From Pseudomonas maumuensis (GTDB lineage Bacteria > Pseudomonadota > Gammaproteobacteria > Pseudomonadales > Pseudomonadaceae), in the NCBI RefSeq assembly GCF_019139675.1, contig NZ_CP077077.1, positions 310,001-374,000 of the forward strand: 64,000 nt of DNA, read 5' to 3'. Below the pieces are notes generated by a model. It had not been told where the DNA came from, searched no databases, and worked only from the letters and a program-made list of their open reading frames with translations. Of the stretch, positions 35,812-44,262 are shown piece by piece. The position numbers were made by a program, and so were the translations under genes. Numbering within the stretch: the stretch's first letter is position 1; each line of letters opens with the position of its first letter.

Positions 35812-37764
35812 ATGTTGAACACCCTTCTACCCATCCTGCTGTTCACCGCCCTTGCCCTGGCGGTGCTCGGCGCCCTGCGCCGGGTGCGCATGTGGCGGCG
35901 TGGGCGACCAAGCAAGGTCGACCTGCTCGGTGGCCTGCTGGCCATGCCACGGCGCTACCTGGTGGATCTGCACCATGTGGTCGAGCGCGACAAGTACATG
36001 TCGAAGACTCACGTCGCCACGGCAGGCGGCTTCGTGCTCTCGGCGTTGTTGGCGATCCTGGTTCATGGCTTCGGCCTGCACAGCAAGATCCTCGGCTACG
36101 CCTTGCTGGTGGCCACGGTGATCATGTTTTGTGGCGCCCTGTTCGTCTTCAAACGCCGGCTCACCCCCCCTTCACGGTTGTCGAAAGGCCCGTGGATGCG
36201 CCTGCCCAAGAGCCTGCTGATGTTCGCGGCGAGCTTCTTCATCGCCACCTTGCCGGTGGCGGGCATCCTGCCTGAAGGCACGGGTGGCTGGGTGTTGGTC
36301 GCACTGCTGGGTATCGGCGTGCTGTGGGGCGTGTCCGAGCTGTTCTTCGGCATGACCTGGGGCGGGCCGATGAAGCACGCCTTCGCCGGCGCCCTGCACT
36401 TGGCCTGGCACCGCCGCGCCGAACGCTTTGGCGGTGGTCGTTCCACCGGCCTCAAGCCGCTGGATCTGGAAGACCCGAATGCGCCGCTGGGCGTGGAAAA
36501 GCCGGTGGACTTCACCTGGAACCAGTTGCTCGGTTTCGACGCCTGTGTGCAGTGCGGCAAGTGCGAGGCCATGTGCCCGGCGTTCGCCGCTGGCCAGCCG
36601 CTGAACCCGAAGAAGCTCATCCAGGATATGGTCATCGGCCTCGCCGGAGGCACCGACGCACAGTTCGCCGGCAGTCCATACCCCGGCAAACCGCTCGGTG
36701 AACACGGCGGCCACCCGCACCAGCCGATCGTCAACGGCCTGGTCGATGCCGAAACCCTGTGGTCGTGTACTACCTGTCGCGCCTGCGTCGAGGAGTGCCC
36801 GATGATGATCGAGCACGTCGATGCCATCGTCGACATGCGCCGCCACCTGACGCTGGAAAAAGGCGCCACCCCGAACAAGGGCGCCGAGGTGCTGGACAAC
36901 CTGATCGCCACCGACAACCCCGGCGGCTTCGCCCCTGGCGGGCGGATGAACTGGGCGGCCGACCTGAACCTGCAACTGCTCAGTGATGTGAAGCGCACCG
37001 AGGTGCTGTTCTGGGTGGGCGACGGCGCTTTCGACATGCGCAACCAGCGCACCCTGCGCGCCTTCGTCAAAGTGCTGAAAGCGTCCGGCGTGGACTTCGC
37101 CGTGCTCGGCCTGGAAGAACGCGACAGCGGTGACGTGGCACGCCGCCTGGGCGATGAAGCGACCTTCCAGCAACTGGCCAAGCGCAACATCCAGACCCTG
37201 GCCAAGTACCAGTTCCAGCGCATCGTCACCTGCGACCCGCACAGTTTCCATGTGCTGAAGAACGAGTATGGCGCCCTTGGTGGCGACTACCAGGTGCAGC
37301 ACCACAGCACCTACATCGCCGAACTGATCGCCGCCGGCAAGCTCAACCTCGGCCAGCACAAGGGCGGCAGCGTCACCTACCACGACCCGTGCTACCTGGG
37401 TCGTTACAACGGCGAGTACGAAGCCCCGCGCGAAGTGCTCAAGGCCCTCGGTATCGAAGTGCGCGAGATGCAGCGCTCGGGCTTCCGTTCCCGTTGCTGT
37501 GGAGGCGGCGGCGGTGCGCCGATCACCGATATCCCCGGCAAGCAGCGTATCCCCGACATGCGCATGGACGATATCCGCGAGACCGAGGCCGAGCTGGTGG
37601 CCGTGGGCTGCCCACAATGCACGGCGATGCTCGAAGGCGTGGTCGAACCGCGCCCACAGATCAAGGACCTGGCCGAGCTGGTCGCCGATGTGCTGATCGA
37701 AGATGAGGCCCCCGCCAGCGCAAAGTCGCCAGCGGCCAAACGTGAACCTGCGGAGGTGCATTGA
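35812..37764 (+). CDS. dgcB: Dimethylglycine demethylase Fe-S subunit DgcB
   Basis: This 650-residue membrane-linked ferredoxin/CCG protein has an N-terminal third with about four helices (LLPILLFTALALAVLGAL; TAGGFVLSALLAILVHGF; and two more). Two 4Fe-4S motifs, CVQCGKCEAMCP and CTTCRACVEECP, follow, then two CCG-type domains (HDPCYLGRYNGEYEAPREVL and SRCCGGGGG) as in heterodisulfide reductase HdrD and glycolate oxidase GlcF. It transfers electrons between DgcA/ETF and the membrane quinone pool. The stop codon shares its last base with the etfA ATG, so translation is coupled. Confidence 0.9.
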   Translation: MLNTLLPILLFTALALAVLGALRRVRMWRRGRPSKVDLLGGLLAMPRRYLVDLHHVVERDKYMSKTHVATAGGFVLSALLAILVHGFGLHSKILGYALLVATVIMFCGALFVFKRRLTPPSRLSKGPWMRLPKSLLMFAASFFIATLPVAGILPEGTGGWVLVALLGIGVLWGVSELFFGMTWGGPMKHAFAGALHLAWHRRAERFGGGRSTGLKPLDLEDPNAPLGVEKPVDFTWNQLLGFDACVQCGKCEAMCPAFAAGQPLNPKKLIQDMVIGLAGGTDAQFAGSPYPGKPLGEHGGHPHQPIVNGLVDAETLWSCTTCRACVEECPMMIEHVDAIVDMRRHLTLEKGATPNKGAEVLDNLIATDNPGGFAPGGRMNWAADLNLQLLSDVKRTEVLFWVGDGAFDMRNQRTLRAFVKVLKASGVDFAVLGLEERDSGDVARRLGDEATFQQLAKRNIQTLAKYQFQRIVTCDPHSFHVLKNEYGALGGDYQVQHHSTYIAELIAAGKLNLGQHKGGSVTYHDPCYLGRYNGEYEAPREVLKALGIEVREMQRSGFRSRCCGGGGGAPITDIPGKQRIPDMRMDDIRETEAELVAVGCPQCTAMLEGVVEPRPQIKDLAELVADVLIEDEAPASAKSPAAKREPAEVH

Positions 37765-38996
37765 TGAGCGACATCATCCGCCGCGACCCACGCGCCGAGT
37801 GGATCGCCCGTAACCGCCTGCACCCGCTGCATGCGGCGATGCAGACGCAACAAACCAGCTGGATGGGCCCCAATGGGCTGATGCGCAAGAACCCCCATGC
37901 GCTCGCTGCCGGCTTCATCGGCCCCGCCGGGATAAAGCGCATCGACCGCAGCGGCGCCCAGCAGGGCACCGGCGTCGGCGGTCGGCGCACGGCGGCTGCC
38001 GAAGTGCAGTTGCCGCTGCATAGTGTGGCTGCGCCTGCGTACTACATCGCCGTGGTGCCAGACATGGTCGGTGGCCGTCTCGGCAGCCACGACCGCGACC
38101 TGCTCGGCCTGGCCCACAGCCTGGCCGGTAGCGAGGGTGCGGTGCTGGCCGTGGTGTTCGGCGAGCATAAGGAAAGCAACTTTTCCACAGCCGGCGTCGA
38201 CCGCCTGCTGGTCATCGAGGGTGAGGCCTTCGAGGGTTATGCACCGGAACAACTGGTCCAGGGTCTGCGGGCTGTGGATAACCAGTTCGCGCCGCGCCAC
38301 TGGCTGCTGCCCGACAGCCGCAGCGGTGGCGGCGAGCTGGGCCGGCGCTTTGGCGCGGCCCTAGGCGAACGCCCGGCAACGCGGGTGTGGCAGATCAAGG
38401 ACGGCCAGTGCATCGGCCGTGCCGGCGCGGGCCAGCAGGATATCCAGCGTGAGGTGCCGCGACTGATCCTGGCCGCCGCCGAATGCGCCGAACCGGTGAG
38501 CGAAACTCGGCATGAAGCCCTGCCGGTGGAGTTGTCCACAGGCGTGGCGCGCAGCCTGTCGCGTATCGAAGACCTTGGCTCGGTGGCCGTGGACCCGGCC
38601 GCCATCGCCATGGCCGAGGCCGAGTTCATCGTCTCTGGCGGTAACGGCGTCAAGGACTGGGATTTGTACCACCGGGCCACGGCGGCTCTCGGCGCTACAG
38701 AGGGTGCCTCGCGGGTGGCGGTGGACGACGGCTTCATGCCGCGCAACCGCCAGGTCGGCGCCACCGGCACCTGGGTCACCGCGCGGGTCTATGTGGCTGT
38801 GGGTATCTCCGGCGCCATCCAGCACCTGCAGGGCATCGGCGCCTGCGACAAGGTGGTGGCGATCAACATGGACCCGGGCTGCGACATGATCAAACGGGCT
38901 GACCTGTCGGTGATTGGCGACAGCTCGGCGATTCTCCAGGCACTGATCGAGGCTGTGGACAACTTCCGCAGCGGCGGCCAGCGCGACGCGGCATAG
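37764..38996 (+). CDS. etfA: Electron transfer flavoprotein alpha subunit (dgc operon)
   Basis: This 410-residue EtfA carries the FAD-binding C-terminal domain: VSGGNGVKDWDLYHRA, ASRVAVDDGFMPRNRQVGAT, GTWVTARVYVAVGISGAIQH and the closing DLSVIGD. An N-terminal extension of about 85 residues (rich in Arg, with QTSWMGPNGLMRKNPHALAA) is longer than in the housekeeping EtfA. A TTG directly before the ATG is in frame, but the ATG overlapping the dgcB stop is preferred. It accepts electrons from dimethylglycine oxidation. Confidence 0.9.
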   Translation: MSDIIRRDPRAEWIARNRLHPLHAAMQTQQTSWMGPNGLMRKNPHALAAGFIGPAGIKRIDRSGAQQGTGVGGRRTAAAEVQLPLHSVAAPAYYIAVVPDMVGGRLGSHDRDLLGLAHSLAGSEGAVLAVVFGEHKESNFSTAGVDRLLVIEGEAFEGYAPEQLVQGLRAVDNQFAPRHWLLPDSRSGGGELGRRFGAALGERPATRVWQIKDGQCIGRAGAGQQDIQREVPRLILAAAECAEPVSETRHEALPVELSTGVARSLSRIEDLGSVAVDPAAIAMAEAEFIVSGGNGVKDWDLYHRATAALGATEGASRVAVDDGFMPRNRQVGATGTWVTARVYVAVGISGAIQHLQGIGACDKVVAINMDPGCDMIKRADLSVIGDSSAILQALIEAVDNFRSGGQRDAA

Positions 38997-39006
38997 GGGC
39001 ATGAGC

Positions 39007-39777
39007 ATGAGTACCAAAGTCATCAGCCTGGTGTCGATCGGCGCCCACCCCAGCTCAGGCCGCGCCCGTCGCGCCGAGCAGGATGCCCGTGCCGTGGAAC
39101 TGGGTTTGCAACTGGCTGGGGATAACTTGCAGGTGGTGCATGCTGGCGATCCTCATGAAGAGGCGCTGCGTGCCTACCTGGGCATGGGGCTGGATCATCT
39201 GGATGTGCTGGAGCAGCCCGTTGGCGCCGATGTGCTGGGCGTGCTCGGCGATTACCTGCGCAATGCCGGCGCCCAGTTGGTGCTGGCCGGCAGTCAGGCC
39301 GAGACGGGCGAAGGCTCGGGCATGCTGCCGTTCCTGCTGGCCGAGAAGCTGGGCTGGCCGTTGGTGGTTGGGCTGGCTGAGGTGGAATCCATCGACAACG
39401 GTACTGCTCAAGTGCTGCAGGCTCTGCCTCGTGGCCAGCGGCGTCGCCTGAAAGTGCGCCTGCCGTTGTTGGCGACTGTGGATAACGCCGCACCCAAGCC
39501 ACGCCAATCAGCCTTCGGCCCGGCCCGGCGTGGGGTGCTGGCTGCGCGCACTGTAGAGGTTGTGGAGGATCCGGTGCTAGCCGAAGACGCCCTGCAACCG
39601 GCCCGCCCACGGCCCAAGCGGCTCAAGGTGATCAAGGCCAAGAGTGGCGCCGACCGCATGAAGGCCGCCACGGCCAAGGCCAGTGGTGGGGGCGGGAAGG
39701 TGCTCAAGGATGTTTCTCCACAGGAAGGGGCCGATGCCATTCTCAAGTTGCTGATGGAGGAGGGGGTGCTGCGTTGA
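39007..39777 (+). CDS. etfB: Electron transfer flavoprotein beta subunit (dgc operon)
   Basis: This 256-residue EtfB has VISLVSIGAHPSSGRARRAE at the start, AGSQAETGEGSGMLPFLLAE as the AMP-side signature, and a C-terminal recognition arm that is Lys/Ala-rich. Two ATGs lie 6 bp apart; 39007 is preferred because GGGG is then at workable spacing. It pairs with the upstream etfA and ends the dgc operon. Beyond it lies the Rhs/IS accessory patch, so the link to gbcA has been widened here. Confidence 0.88.
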   Translation: MSTKVISLVSIGAHPSSGRARRAEQDARAVELGLQLAGDNLQVVHAGDPHEEALRAYLGMGLDHLDVLEQPVGADVLGVLGDYLRNAGAQLVLAGSQAETGEGSGMLPFLLAEKLGWPLVVGLAEVESIDNGTAQVLQALPRGQRRRLKVRLPLLATVDNAAPKPRQSAFGPARRGVLAARTVEVVEDPVLAEDALQPARPRPKRLKVIKAKSGADRMKAATAKASGGGGKVLKDVSPQEGADAILKLLMEEGVLR

Positions 39778-40316
39778 TTGCCATCAGGGGTCACGTCGTC
39801 TCCGTATAGCTCCGCTCCTGTTGGCCTTGCGTATCGCCCGTAGGTGCGATCATTGCTTTTGCCCACCGTTTCTGTTCGCCACACTGTGGATAAAGTGTTC
39901 GCCATTTGCTGGAGCGTACGAAAATCAAGGTGTACAGGCCTTTGAACGAAAAATGATCAGTGCATGCTTCGGCGAGTTGAAAGCCACGAATCTGGATTGG
40001 ATACCTTTAGCAGCTACTTGCCCGCAAATGCTGTTGGCGCCTCTGTGGATAACATGTTGGACGAGTGCTACAGACCTTTATTTGCGCGGCGCTCATAAAC
40101 TTGATCATCTTTTGATCGGTCGGCTAGCAGCCGCCACATAGGCATCTTGTGGATAAAAAGGGGGGCTGAAGGTCAAGAAGCTTGCCCTTGGCCTGGCATT
40201 TTTTACAGTTATCACAAATGCACGTCGGTGATAGCGTGCTTCCAGTCGGCGTGATGCAGCGCCGCGGGGCAGGCTCGCCCCTATCGACTGCCTTTTCAGA
40301 GTAGGAGTTGCGGGTA
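39778..40316. other. Non-coding region with repeated TGTGGATAA boxes before the first Rhs gene
   Basis: About 540 bp carry no credible open frame. TGTGGATAA, the complement of the DnaA-box consensus TTATCCACA, occurs at 39885, 40044 and 40148. The first two are followed by similar text (A/C-ATGTT-C/G-G, then TACAG-G/A-CCTTT), so this looks like a decayed repeat of a longer unit. A REP-like hairpin (GCCGCGGGGCAGGCTCGCCC) lies near 40260-40280. Confidence 0.55.
40148..40210 (+). promoter_or_regulatory. Conserved Rhs leader, copy 1
   Basis: TGTGGATAA (40148-40156) is followed 35 bp later by CCTGGCATTTTTTACAGTT (40192-40210). The same pair precedes the second Rhs gene at almost equal spacing, and the 19-mer also precedes the fourth. 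It probably contains the promoter or a regulator site of these genes. Here a REP-like insert separates it from the start codon. Confidence 0.55.
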
Positions 40317-41105
40317 ATGTCTAGCACGCTATTGGCAACTGACCGCCTTCACAGTCCGCTCGCTCGGTTTGGTACCAATAACAGCATTAGCGCATACACA
40401 CCATACGGTCACAGGTACAAGCTGACAGAGAAACCTAGCTTGGGATTCACCGGCCAATTGCGCGAACCTGCATCAGATTGGTATCTGCTGGGCAATGGCC
40501 ATAGGGTCTACAGTCCGGTACTCATGTGCCTGTGCTCTCCCGACAGACTCAGCCCTTTTGGAAAAGGAGGGGTTAATGCGTATGCCTATTGTCAGCGAGA
40601 CCCGATAAATCTAGTCGATTCAAGTGGCAGATTTGCAGTAGAGATAGTTTCCTATTACCTCGCAGCGAAAATATCGTTGGAATTTATCAATGTTGGATTG
40701 AAGCAATGGAAGAAGCTGGTCACGGGGTCAAGTCGCCCTTGGTCAGACCCTTTGAAATATGCCGAATATACCAGTACTGCCCTGAAGGTATCGACCCTCA
40801 CCTTTCTGGCAGGTGCCGAAATTACTAAAAGATCTGCGCCGGCGATTACAGATCCCAGCAATAATTTTCAGGTGCATATGCGCCAGGACCGACTCTGGGA
40901 TGCGGACGTTGTAAAGGGCGTGGCGATGATTACCGGACTTACAGCCATTACGATAGATGGTTACGTTAATGGTGTCGATTTAGATAGGGCGAGAAAAAAG
41001 GCGCACCTAAATAAACATAAAAATGACATACGTCGGGGAGATGAAGGAACTGCTGGGGGAGATGCTGATGCCGCAATAAATGTTGACGATATTGACGTGG
41101 TCTGA
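40317..41105 (+). CDS. Orphan Rhs-core protein 1
   Basis: This 262-residue protein holds only the end of an Rhs polypeptide. After a short start (MSSTLLATDRLHSPLARF), AYTPYGHRYK opens the core, followed by GFTGQLREP, YLLGNGHRVYSP and GKGGVNAYAYCQRDPINLVD. There the constant part stops near residue 100, and a unique C-terminal region of about 160 residues follows (hydrophobic, then a KKAHLNKHKNDIRRGDEG basic stretch and an acidic end). There are no YD repeats, shell, signal or PAAR. Full-size Rhs toxins are over 1,000 residues. No immunity-like gene follows; an IS5-type element begins 45 bp downstream. The function is unknown. Confidence 0.75.
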   Translation: MSSTLLATDRLHSPLARFGTNNSISAYTPYGHRYKLTEKPSLGFTGQLREPASDWYLLGNGHRVYSPVLMCLCSPDRLSPFGKGGVNAYAYCQRDPINLVDSSGRFAVEIVSYYLAAKISLEFINVGLKQWKKLVTGSSRPWSDPLKYAEYTSTALKVSTLTFLAGAEITKRSAPAITDPSNNFQVHMRQDRLWDADVVKGVAMITGLTAITIDGYVNGVDLDRARKKAHLNKHKNDIRRGDEGTAGGDADAAINVDDIDVV

Positions 41106-41150
41106 CGGCAGTCTGTCGGAGTTCGGCAATGCTCCAGGTTACCAACCCTA

Positions 41151-42079
41151 GGTTCTGTATGAAAACCTTTGAAACCTCACCGGAGCCTCTGGAAGCCTGA
41201 TTTTCCGTAGAGTCTCGCTTTTTAGGCGAAGGATTCTGCCATGGCCAAGCGATACGAACTTTCCGACGCAGAATGGGAAATAGTCGCGGACTTCTTCGCA
41301 GCACATCGACGTAAAGGACGCCCAAGAGTTGACGATCGTTTGATGCTCAACGGCGTGTTGTGGGTGCTGTGCTCCGGTGCAACCTGGCGGGACATGCCTG
41401 AACGATTCGGGCCTTGGTCGACGGTTTATCAACGATTTCGGGACTGGCGAAACCAAGGAACCTTCAACAAGTTGCTCAAGCGGTTACACCTCAAACTCAA
41501 TGCACAGGGCCAGATTGACTTGACCACCTGGTGCGTCGACTCAACCGCCGTGAGGGCCACCCGTGCCTCTGCCGGAGCAGGCAAAAAAGGGGGCTGAAGA
41601 GCCAACGGACCACGCACTTGGACGAAGCCGGGGCGGGTTGACGACGAAAATTCACATGGTCAGTGACGTCCGTGGCATCCCACTCCACTTCACGCTCTCA
41701 GCGGGTAACGCCAGCGACATCTCCCATGCTCAGCGACTGCTGGACGGTATCCACATCCCCTCGAATCGAGGTAGGCCACGCAAGCGCTGCCGCTGGCTCC
41801 TGGCCGACAAAGGCTATGACGCAGAATCCTTGCGGCAATACTGCGACCGCTATCGGATACAGCCGGTTATTCCGCTGCGTGACATGAAGCGCAAGCCGAA
41901 GCCGGGCTTACCGCGCCTGTTTGACAAGCCCAAGTATCGGCAGCGGAACGCTATCGAACGGCTGTTTGGTTGGTTGAAGGAGCACCGCCGCCTATTGCAA
42001 GCTAGCAGAAAGCTTCGTTGCTATGGTAACGCTGGCTTGCTGGCGGCGGTGTTTACGACATTATTTTTCGTACAGTACC
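41151..42079 (+). mobile_element. IS5-family (IS427-group-like) insertion sequence
   Basis: About 930 bp are bounded by inverted ends GGTTCTGTATGAAAA (left) and, on the other strand, GGTACTGTACGAAAA (right), each flanked by CTAG (41148-41151 and 42079-42082), i.e. the TA-type target duplication common in this group. It encodes a two-frame DDE transposase. It is inserted between Rhs genes 1 and 2. The frame of the second half runs on past the right end into host DNA. Confidence 0.75.
41241..41597 (+). CDS. IS5-family transposase, first frame (OrfA)
   Basis: This 118-residue N-terminal half holds MAKRYELSDAEWEIVADFF, GRPRVDDRLMLNGVLWVLCS and GATWRDMPERFGPWSTVYQR (DUF4096-type start), plus the first catalytic Asp in TTWCVDSTAVRA. 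The frame ends at TGA (41595) immediately after the run A6G5 (41583-41593). The second half continues in the +1 frame from that run, so slippage on it would give full-length transposase. Confidence 0.88.
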   Translation: MAKRYELSDAEWEIVADFFAAHRRKGRPRVDDRLMLNGVLWVLCSGATWRDMPERFGPWSTVYQRFRDWRNQGTFNKLLKRLHLKLNAQGQIDLTTWCVDSTAVRATRASAGAGKKGG

Positions 42080-42126
42080 TAGATTTCAAAGGGTTGGATG
42101 AGGCTGGTTGTTTTTTGATCAATTAA
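41563..42126 (+). CDS. IS5-family transposase, second frame (OrfB)
   Basis: This frame has no initiation signal of its own and begins in practice near the A6G5 run. It contains HALGRSRGGLTTKIHMVSD, the second catalytic Asp in WLLADKGYDAES and the Glu in YRQRNAIERLFGWLKEHR (DDE set complete with OrfA). The last 15 or so codons lie beyond the right inverted repeat, so the C-terminus is supplied by flanking DNA. Whether the split is programmed or mutational cannot be decided from one copy. Confidence 0.85.
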   Translation: MPLPEQAKKGAEEPTDHALGRSRGGLTTKIHMVSDVRGIPLHFTLSAGNASDISHAQRLLDGIHIPSNRGRPRKRCRWLLADKGYDAESLRQYCDRYRIQPVIPLRDMKRKPKPGLPRLFDKPKYRQRNAIERLFGWLKEHRRLLQASRKLRCYGNAGLLAAVFTTLFFVQYLDFKGLDEAGCFLIN

Positions 42127-42172
42127 AAAATCCTTGTCATTCAAACTACGTCACCCAGCCTACTTGAGGGAC

Positions 42173-42234
42173 TGTGGATAAAAACCCTTCGATTAGGCGC
42201 TTTCCCAGAGGGATACCTGGCATTTTTGTCAGTT
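42173..42234 (+). promoter_or_regulatory. Conserved Rhs leader, copy 2
   Basis: TGTGGATAA (42173-42181) and CCTGGCATTTTTGTCAGTT (42216-42234) are separated by 34 bp, against 35 bp in copy 1. The start codon of Rhs gene 2 is 59 bp beyond. The text between the two blocks is not conserved, which points to two separate functional sites. Confidence 0.55.
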
Positions 42235-42292
42235 TTCGCAGCACAACGGCAATGCTAGTTTGGCCCCAATCAACCCCCGTGAGAATAAGCAC

Positions 42293-43144
42293 ATGGCCAG
42301 GAAAAGTTTGCTTGGCGTAGACAGGCTGCAAAGCCCACATTCAAGAATGACTTCTTCTGGCCGGACAGCGATCGCCTACACACCCTATGGCTGGCGCCCC
42401 GCGCCGCAAGAGCCCTCTATGACGGAGTTCACTGGCCAACTGCGAGAGGTCGAATTGGGCTGTTACCTGCTGGGTAATGGTCATCGCGCTTTTTGCCCGT
42501 CGTTGATGCGGTTTTTTTCTGCTGATGTGATGAGCCCGTTTGGGACAGGTGGAGTGAATAGTTATGCCTACTGTCAAGGTGATCCTATTAACAAGATAGA
42601 CCCTACAGGGCAAGCTGGCTGGCTTCCACACCATGTCACAATAGCAGCAAATGGATTAACTTTAGCTGCGACGGGGCTTGATTATGTTAATAAAAAAATT
42701 ACAGGAGAGCATATTAGTTATACAGACCATGCCCGTCTGGCTGCAGCAGGAACTCTTGCATTATGGGGAGAGGTAGCTGGAATTCATCAATATCAAAGAG
42801 GTGACGAAGGGGGTGTTGTAGCTGATGTGACGACAGTTCTAGCCCCGCTAGTGTTTTTCGCTGATCAGCTTGGTCACTTCGGGATGAATTCTTATCGCTG
42901 GCTTAGGGAGCGTATGGCTGCTCGCAGTGGTACGCCGCCACCGTCTCCTAATCAGGTGATAGTCAATCGGAGAGAACCAAATATTGCAGATCGTAGAGCA
43001 ACTACCGTTGGCGAGGCCGTGAATTTAGCTCAAATGATCCTTACACAGCAAGATGGAGTTCCAGTTACTGTCTTTCAATTCCCTCCCGCTGCCGAACTTC
43101 AGGATTCTCAGGCTTCAATCAGGGATGGAATAGGAACTTTCTAG
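42293..43144 (+). CDS. Orphan Rhs-core protein 2
   Basis: This 283-residue protein has the same plan as protein 1: start MARKSLLGVDRLQSPHSRM, then IAYTPYGWRP, EFTGQLREVELGCYLLGNGH, MRFFSADVMSPFGTGGVNSY and AYCQGDPINKIDPTGQ, followed by a unique C-terminus of about 170 residues. That region begins with a hydrophobic helix (VTIAANGLTLAATGLDYV), has a second (ADVTTVLAPLVFFADQLG), and ends in a polar tail. There is no export signal and no following immunity gene. The variable tail is AT-rich compared with the betaine genes. Toxicity is possible by homology of the core only. Confidence 0.75.
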   Translation: MARKSLLGVDRLQSPHSRMTSSGRTAIAYTPYGWRPAPQEPSMTEFTGQLREVELGCYLLGNGHRAFCPSLMRFFSADVMSPFGTGGVNSYAYCQGDPINKIDPTGQAGWLPHHVTIAANGLTLAATGLDYVNKKITGEHISYTDHARLAAAGTLALWGEVAGIHQYQRGDEGGVVADVTTVLAPLVFFADQLGHFGMNSYRWLRERMAARSGTPPPSPNQVIVNRREPNIADRRATTVGEAVNLAQMILTQQDGVPVTVFQFPPAAELQDSQASIRDGIGTF

Positions 43145-43193
43145 TCTGTAAAGTATCGCAGGCGGTCTGCTGTTAATTATTTGGAGGTATAGA

Positions 43194-44029
43194 ATGCGAC
43201 CATCGATTATTTTGGGGGGCGACCATCAGTCGAGTAGAGTGATAGCCCTCACTCAAGGACTTTTGCAATGTGTTACTTATACGCCCTATGGTTATAACCG
43301 ACCCCAGGTTGGGGGGGGGATTTTGGCTATACAGGGCAATACTTTGATGGTTGCTTGGAAAGGTATTTACTGGGTAATGGTTATCGAGTGTATAGCCCAT
43401 GGCTGATGCGCTTTAATTCCCCGGATCGTATAAGTCCGTTTGAACGAGGGGGGATCAACGCCTATGCATACTGTGAGGGGAGTCCAGTTAACTGGCAGGA
43501 CCATTCTGGGAGTCAAAGAAGTAAAGCAGGATCTATGCATGACCTCAGGCAGTCCGGTGCTTTATCGGATGTTTCTGTTAGGGCTATGCATGAAGTCTTT
43601 TCTTACGCAAAGTCCGTTCGGAAGCAATTGAGCCTCAGCCAGCTAGATGTGGAAGGTCGAGTCGGGGATGCTGAATACTTCCTTGATATAGCCAGGAGGG
43701 ACAAACGGAAATTTGAAATAGCGCATCATAACCTTTTAGCGGCACTTGTTCCGTTGGAGGCTAAACTTCGTAATGTTCAAGGGTACAAGTCTAGGGTTGA
43801 AGGTGGTATCAAAAAGCTGAGTATTTATATAGGTAAAGTTGACGTTGAGATGTTTAAGGAGCCTTCGCACGATAGTGGTATGATTCCATTCGGAGAAAGT
43901 TATGAAGGAAATTATTTTAATTATTCAATTGATTCAATTGATTCGAGTGGCTCGAATGATTCAATACCTTATGAACGTCCTCGATTAGGCACTTGGCCTT
44001 CCTCTAAGATGGGCGAGGTTCGGCAGTGA
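43194..44029 (+). pseudogene. Orphan Rhs-core gene 3, out of frame at a G9 tract
   Basis: TTTGGAGG precedes ATG at 43194. The first frame encodes MRPSIILGGDHQSSRVIALT and VTYTPYGYNRPQVG, and the second (in frame from about 43322) encodes FGYTGQYFDGCLERYLLGNG, YRVYSPWLMRFNSPDRISPF, GGINAYAYCEGSPVNWQD and a helical, charged tail. They are separated by a run of nine G at 43311-43319. Seven or ten G would join them into one protein of about 278 residues. It is listed as a pseudogene because the present copy is broken, but poly-G phase variation or a sequencing error are alternatives. Its upstream region lacks the 19-bp leader of the others. Confidence 0.7.
43923..43967 (+). repeat. Imperfect 9-bp tandem repeat in Rhs gene 3
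   Basis: Five 9-bp units, variants of ATTCAATTG, encode an Ile-Asp-Ser-type tripeptide series (SIDSIDSSGSNDSI). The unit is a multiple of three, so copy-number change would alter tail length without breaking the frame. Confidence 0.6.
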
Positions 44030-44262
44030 CTTTCGAATGGTGCCTTGATTCATATTAGGCTGCATGGGCGAAGACGTAAACTAGGCCATGTGCCTGAAGG
44101 AAGCCGGTATAGATTTTTCCCACCTAGAAGTCCCCAAAGCAAAATGGCATAAAACAAGCGATCTAAGCGATTGATATGCGTGACCCTGTGTAAACCCGCG
44201 CCATTCAAAGGGCCGCAACGCAGCCCTTTGGGAAAAGTAGTTGACTGTGCCCTTCTACTACC

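Noticed and set aside
39885..42181. Replication origin suggested by DnaA-box-like motifs
   Set aside because: Boxes are few and widely spaced, with no AT-rich unwinding element and no dnaA, rpmH or parAB neighbours.
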